Origin: Niallia sp052318935 | GTDB taxonomy: Bacteria; Bacillota; Bacilli; Bacillales; Cytobacillaceae | Length of the DNA: 64,000 bases | NCBI GenBank assembly: GCA_052318935.1 | Contig: JBQRKO010000021.1 | Strand: one strand, 5' to 3' | Shown here: positions 61,007 through 64,000 of the stretch, piece by piece | Position numbering within the stretch: position 1 is the stretch's first letter | How the letters are laid out: each line of letters begins with the position of its first letter | Made by a program: the position numbers and the translations under genes | The notes under the pieces: generated by a model | What the model saw: the letters and a program-made list of their open reading frames with translations, nothing else | Database searches by the model: none | Told to the model about the DNA's origin: nothing

Positions 61007-61867
61007 ATGGTGCTACTGTCAAAAGGAGATACAGTTGGTTTAATTGCTTGTTCTAATGGGAGGCCAATCGAAGCGAAAACGCAAATGGATGCGATTGAAA
61101 CAAAGTTAAAACAATTAGGGTTGCAAGTAAAATTTGCCGACACTATTTATTGTGTAGATGGAACCCCATTTAGCGGCACTCCGAAGAAGCGGGGAGAGGA
61201 ATTAATGAAATTATTTACTGATGATAAAGTAAAAACTATTTTTGATATATCTGGGGGAGATGCAGCTAATCAAGTATTGCCGTATTTAGATTTCAACCGC
61301 ATTGCTGAAAGCCACAAACCTTTTGTTGGATTAAGTGATTTATCCGTGATTAATAATGTGATTGTAGCATGCAGCGCTATTCCAGCTTACCATTATCAGA
61401 TCAGTAATCTAGTTCGTTCTGATCAGCAAAATCAGCTGCGTCTTTTTACGGATTTATTTTTCTCTGATAATAGTTGGAAGACATTTTCTTACACATGGCT
61501 CCGCGGCGAAAAAATGGAAGGGGAAATCATCGGAGGAAATACAAGATGTTTTTTGAAACTGGCAGGAACAAAGTATTTACCCGATCCTACGAATAGAATT
61601 TTATTTTTAGAAAGTTTAGGAGGAGGACCTGCCACGTTGATGTCACTATTTACACAATTGGATCAGCTGCAATTTTTTCAAAAATGCAGCGGGGTGCTTC
61701 TTGGAACATTTACGGAAATGGAAACAAAGGGGAGTACGCCAACAGCAGAAGAACTATTGCTAGAAGTGACGAAACCATATAATGTGCCAATAGCAAAAAC
61801 GCCATTTTTAGGACATGGTCCAGATGCTCATTGTCTACCGCTGGGCGTAAAAATGACATTTAGTTAA
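61007..61867 (+). CDS. S66-family LD-carboxypeptidase-like protein
   Basis: A 286-residue protein. The catalytic Ser110 is in FVGLSDLSV. The Glu lies in FLESLGGGPATL and the His in FLGHGPDAHCLPLG, which completes the Ser-Glu-His triad of family S66. The family includes LD-carboxypeptidases of cell-wall recycling and MccF-type enzymes that cleave microcin C-like compounds; either is possible. The start follows GGAG with long spacing. Its stop codon lies within the target duplication of the next mobile element. Confidence 0.82.
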   Translation: MVLLSKGDTVGLIACSNGRPIEAKTQMDAIETKLKQLGLQVKFADTIYCVDGTPFSGTPKKRGEELMKLFTDDKVKTIFDISGGDAANQVLPYLDFNRIAESHKPFVGLSDLSVINNVIVACSAIPAYHYQISNLVRSDQQNQLRLFTDLFFSDNSWKTFSYTWLRGEKMEGEIIGGNTRCFLKLAGTKYLPDPTNRILFLESLGGGPATLMSLFTQLDQLQFFQKCSGVLLGTFTEMETKGSTPTAEELLLEVTKPYNVPIAKTPFLGHGPDAHCLPLGVKMTFS

Positions 61868-61869
61868 TA

Positions 61870-62051
61870 GGCTATGTTAAAGCTATTGTTGATATTGGCA
61901 CTATGTTGATTGGAGTGGAAGGTGTGAGACTCCTGCGGGAAAAGCGAGTCAGAGGGAGACCCCACAGGCGCATAGCGCCGAGGAGGCTCCCGGACCGCCC
62001 GCGGAAAGCGAACGCCTGAAGCGAAAATCAACAGGCAAGTTTAACAGAGCC
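61870..62051 (+). mobile_element. GGCTCTGTTAAA-ended MITE, uninterrupted copy
   Basis: A 182-base element from GGCTATGTTAAAGC to TTTAACAGAGCC with a single forward core. The flanks agttaata (61862-61869) and aattaata (62052-62059) agree at 7 of 8 bases. The left flank contains the TAA stop of the preceding gene. It serves as the reference for the disrupted copy at 34269-34757. Confidence 0.87.
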
Positions 62052-62131
62052 AATTAATAAGAAAATATAAGAACGTGCATTCGTTTTTTTGACGTGATAA
62101 AATAGAAGAAAAAGATGGAAGGAGAAGCAGA

Positions 62132-63337
62132 ATGAAAGAGATTTCCTTTATTCATTGTGCAGATTTGCATTTAGATAGTCCAATGATAGGGCTTAGAGAT
62201 TTACCTTCTTCTATTAAAAAAAGATTGCAAGAAAGCACCTTTGCGGCATTTACTAATCTAGTGGACAAAGCAATTGCTTTACAAGTAGATTTTATTATTA
62301 TTGCAGGGGATATTTATGATGGGGAAGATAGAAGCATCAGAGCGCAAATCCGTTTTAAAAAAGAATTGGAACGCCTCCAAAAACAGGATATTGCTGTTTT
62401 TATTGTTCATGGAAACCACGATCACTTAAGTGGAAGCTGGGTACAAATAAAATGGCCTGATAATGTGCACATCTTCCCTTCGGACGTAACACAAATAGTG
62501 TATACAACAGGAACAACGACTGTTTCCTTATATGGGTTTAGTTATGAAACAAGACATATTTATGACCGGAAAATTGACTTGTATAAAAAAGAGAATAATG
62601 CAGATTTTCATATAGGGATACTGCACGGCAGCATCGAAGGCTCAACTGACCACAGTCCGTATGCTCCCTTCCATTTACATGATTTAACCTCTAAATTAAT
62701 GGATTATTGGGCTCTTGGTCATATACATAAAAGAGAGGTTCTTCAACAATATCCTCCTATTGTTTATCCAGGCAATATTCAAGGCAGACATAAAAAAGAA
62801 ACAGACGAAAAAGGCGCCTATTTTGTCCAGTTAAGCGAAGAAGGAACAGAATTGGAATTTTTCGCAACGGCAGATATTATTTGGAGAAAAATAGAAATTG
62901 ATGCAGCAAAGGTACAATCATTTGATGAACTTTTAATATTATGCAAGCAAAAAATGGACGCAGAAAGAACAGCAAGCCATTCTAGTATTCTTTTTTTTGA
63001 AATCATTAATTTGAGCATTCATGAAACGGTTCTTCCTGCAGAATTACTAGAAATCCTGCAGGAGGAAGAAATAGAAGATCAACAGTTTGTGTGGGTTTCT
63101 TCACTGAAAATAATCGAAAACACGACTTGGATAAAAGACAATTTAATTAATGAATCAGATTTTTACAAAGAGCTTTTTACAGTAGCGGAGGATAAAATGG
63201 CCGTGGAAAAGGGCGTTGCTTCTCTTTATCACAATCCAGCTGCCCACCGTTTTTTGGAAGAGTTGACAGAAGAGGATAAAAAAAATTTGGCGGAAGAAGC
63301 AGAGCATTTGTTGATTCAATTACTTTATTCAGAATAG
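62132..63337 (+). CDS. yhaO: DNA repair exonuclease YhaO (SbcD/Mre11-like)
   Basis: A 401-residue calcineurin-like nuclease. Metal-binding motifs: HCADLHLDSP (D-x-H), AGDIYDGED, HGNHDH and later LHGSI and GHIHKRE. The C-terminal third is a capping region. It acts with the SMC-like ATPase YhaN in DNA processing. The ATG follows GGAGAAG. The next gene starts 18 bases after the stop, in the conserved yhaO-yhaN order. Confidence 0.88.
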   Translation: MKEISFIHCADLHLDSPMIGLRDLPSSIKKRLQESTFAAFTNLVDKAIALQVDFIIIAGDIYDGEDRSIRAQIRFKKELERLQKQDIAVFIVHGNHDHLSGSWVQIKWPDNVHIFPSDVTQIVYTTGTTTVSLYGFSYETRHIYDRKIDLYKKENNADFHIGILHGSIEGSTDHSPYAPFHLHDLTSKLMDYWALGHIHKREVLQQYPPIVYPGNIQGRHKKETDEKGAYFVQLSEEGTELEFFATADIIWRKIEIDAAKVQSFDELLILCKQKMDAERTASHSSILFFEIINLSIHETVLPAELLEILQEEEIEDQQFVWVSSLKIIENTTWIKDNLINESDFYKELFTVAEDKMAVEKGVASLYHNPAAHRFLEELTEEDKKNLAEEAEHLLIQLLYSE

Positions 63338-63355
63338 GTGGGAGGTGAAGAAGTA

Positions 63356-64000
63356 ATGTTTATACGATCGATGACGATTTATGGCTACGGCAAGTTGGAA
63401 AATAAGTCATTTGCAATTGATGATTCCTTGCAAGTTTTTTTTGGTGAAAATGAAGCAGGAAAATCGACTATCATGAGTTTTATTCATAGCATCTTATTTG
63501 GTTTCCCGACAAAACAGCAAATAGAACTTAGATATGAACCGAAGCACCAGTATAAGTATGGAGGGAAAATGACGGTCTTTTTTCCTAAACATGGATTGGC
63601 CACCATTGAACGCGTAAAGGGAAAAGCGCAAGGAGATGTAACCGTTACGTTGGAAAATGGCAGAAGAGGACAGGAGGAATTGTTGGAAGAGCTGCTGAGG
63701 GGAGTAGATAAAGGGTTATTTCAGTCTATTTTTTCTTTTAATCTTCAAGGCTTGCAAAATATTCATCAATTAAAAAGTGAGGAACTTGGAAGGTTTTTGT
63801 TTTCAACAGGTATAGTTGGTTCTGATGCCTTATTAAAAGCAGAAAATGATTTACAGAAGGAATTAGATCAACGATTTAGGCCGAATGGGAAAAAACCGCA
63901 GCTTAATAAAAAATTAGTGTCTTTAAAAGAAAAGCATCGACAGTTAAAAATAGCAGAAAAAACGAATAGTCAATATGAACAGCTGCTTGAGCAAAGACAA
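63356..64000 (+). CDS. yhaN: SMC/Rad50-like ATPase YhaN (5' part, cut by window end)
   Basis: The first 215 codons are visible and the gene runs off the window. Walker A is GENEAGKSTIM at about 31-41, followed by SFIHSILFGFP and the Rad50-like FSFNLQGLQNI region. The later part is becoming charged and coiled-coil-like (QKELDQRF, KLVSLKEKHRQLK). The complete protein should be close to 1000 residues. The ATG at 63356 lies behind GGGAGGTG. With YhaO it forms an SbcCD-like pair for double-strand end processing. Confidence 0.88.
   Translation, partial: MFIRSMTIYGYGKLENKSFAIDDSLQVFFGENEAGKSTIMSFIHSILFGFPTKQQIELRYEPKHQYKYGGKMTVFFPKHGLATIERVKGKAQGDVTVTLENGRRGQEELLEELLRGVDKGLFQSIFSFNLQGLQNIHQLKSEELGRFLFSTGIVGSDALLKAENDLQKELDQRFRPNGKKPQLNKKLVSLKEKHRQLKIAEKTNSQYEQLLEQRQ

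Noticed and set aside
1..64000. tRNA, rRNA or prophage genes
   Set aside because: No cloverleaf, ribosomal RNA stretch, integrase, capsid or lysis gene was recognised on either strand.

Overview
The window looks like chromosomal DNA of an endospore-forming, low-GC Bacillaceae species, close to Bacillus in gene content. Two alpha/beta-type small acid-soluble spore proteins and four YheC/YheD-type spore-coat ATP-grasp genes show that it sporulates. The gene order follows the Bacillus subtilis yhc-yhd-yhe-yha segment with interruptions: yhcT, yhcU, yhcX, yhdB, then yheI-yheH, an sspB-like gene, yheD/yheC, yheA, yhaX, hemZ, yhaQ, yhaP, yhaO and yhaN. I see no rRNA, tRNA, CRISPR array, complete insertion sequence with a transposase, or prophage.

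Layout. 0.2-3.5 kb: a receiver-only response regulator overlapping a hybrid histidine kinase. 4-9 kb: a short YitT protein, RocB, and a phosphate transporter (PiT) with its DUF47 partner. 9-19.6 kb: an acetyltransferase, an SDR, an aldo/keto reductase, DoxX, a GlsB-type protein, the yhcT/yhcU/yhcX block with a thiol-disulfide pair (DsbB-like plus thioredoxin), yhdB and a secreted M14 peptidase. 20-29 kb: an SGNH hydrolase-ABC exporter operon, a long YitT protein, CorA, a nitroreductase, an OmpR-type regulator and a CNNM/CorC protein. 30-33.7 kb: the iron operon feoA-feoB-small Cys-rich protein behind a Fur-like box, then an XRE regulator. 34-43 kb: the heterodimeric multidrug exporter yheI-yheH (BmrCD), a spore protein, the sugar-ABC ATPase msmX with a cre-like site, a YdjM-like membrane protein and a PucR-type regulator. 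43.4-50 kb: four tandem YheC/YheD paralogues, yheA and a second spore protein. 50.7-64 kb: yhaX, hemZ, a macrolide-type glycosyltransferase, a small zinc-ribbon gene, the exporter yhaQ-yhaP, a lipoprotein, a small RlpA-like secreted protein, an LD-carboxypeptidase, and the DNA-repair pair yhaO-yhaN. The last gene is cut by the window end.

The most striking feature is the density of non-coding mobile repeats, more than twenty in 64 kb. Most carry a shared GC-rich core that folds on itself. Several have ends beginning GGCT and are bordered by 8-base direct duplications of AT-rich targets, often at a gene's stop codon. Different end types are joined to the same core, giving mosaic elements. A second class has IS231-like ends with a perfect 10-base duplication. 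A third is a 659-base element with long inverted ends. Two distant arrays of a related 51/52-base tandem repeat are also present. These repeats account for nearly all the spurious reading frames between the genes.

Functions were assigned by reading motifs and by recall of B. subtilis families; no database search was possible.
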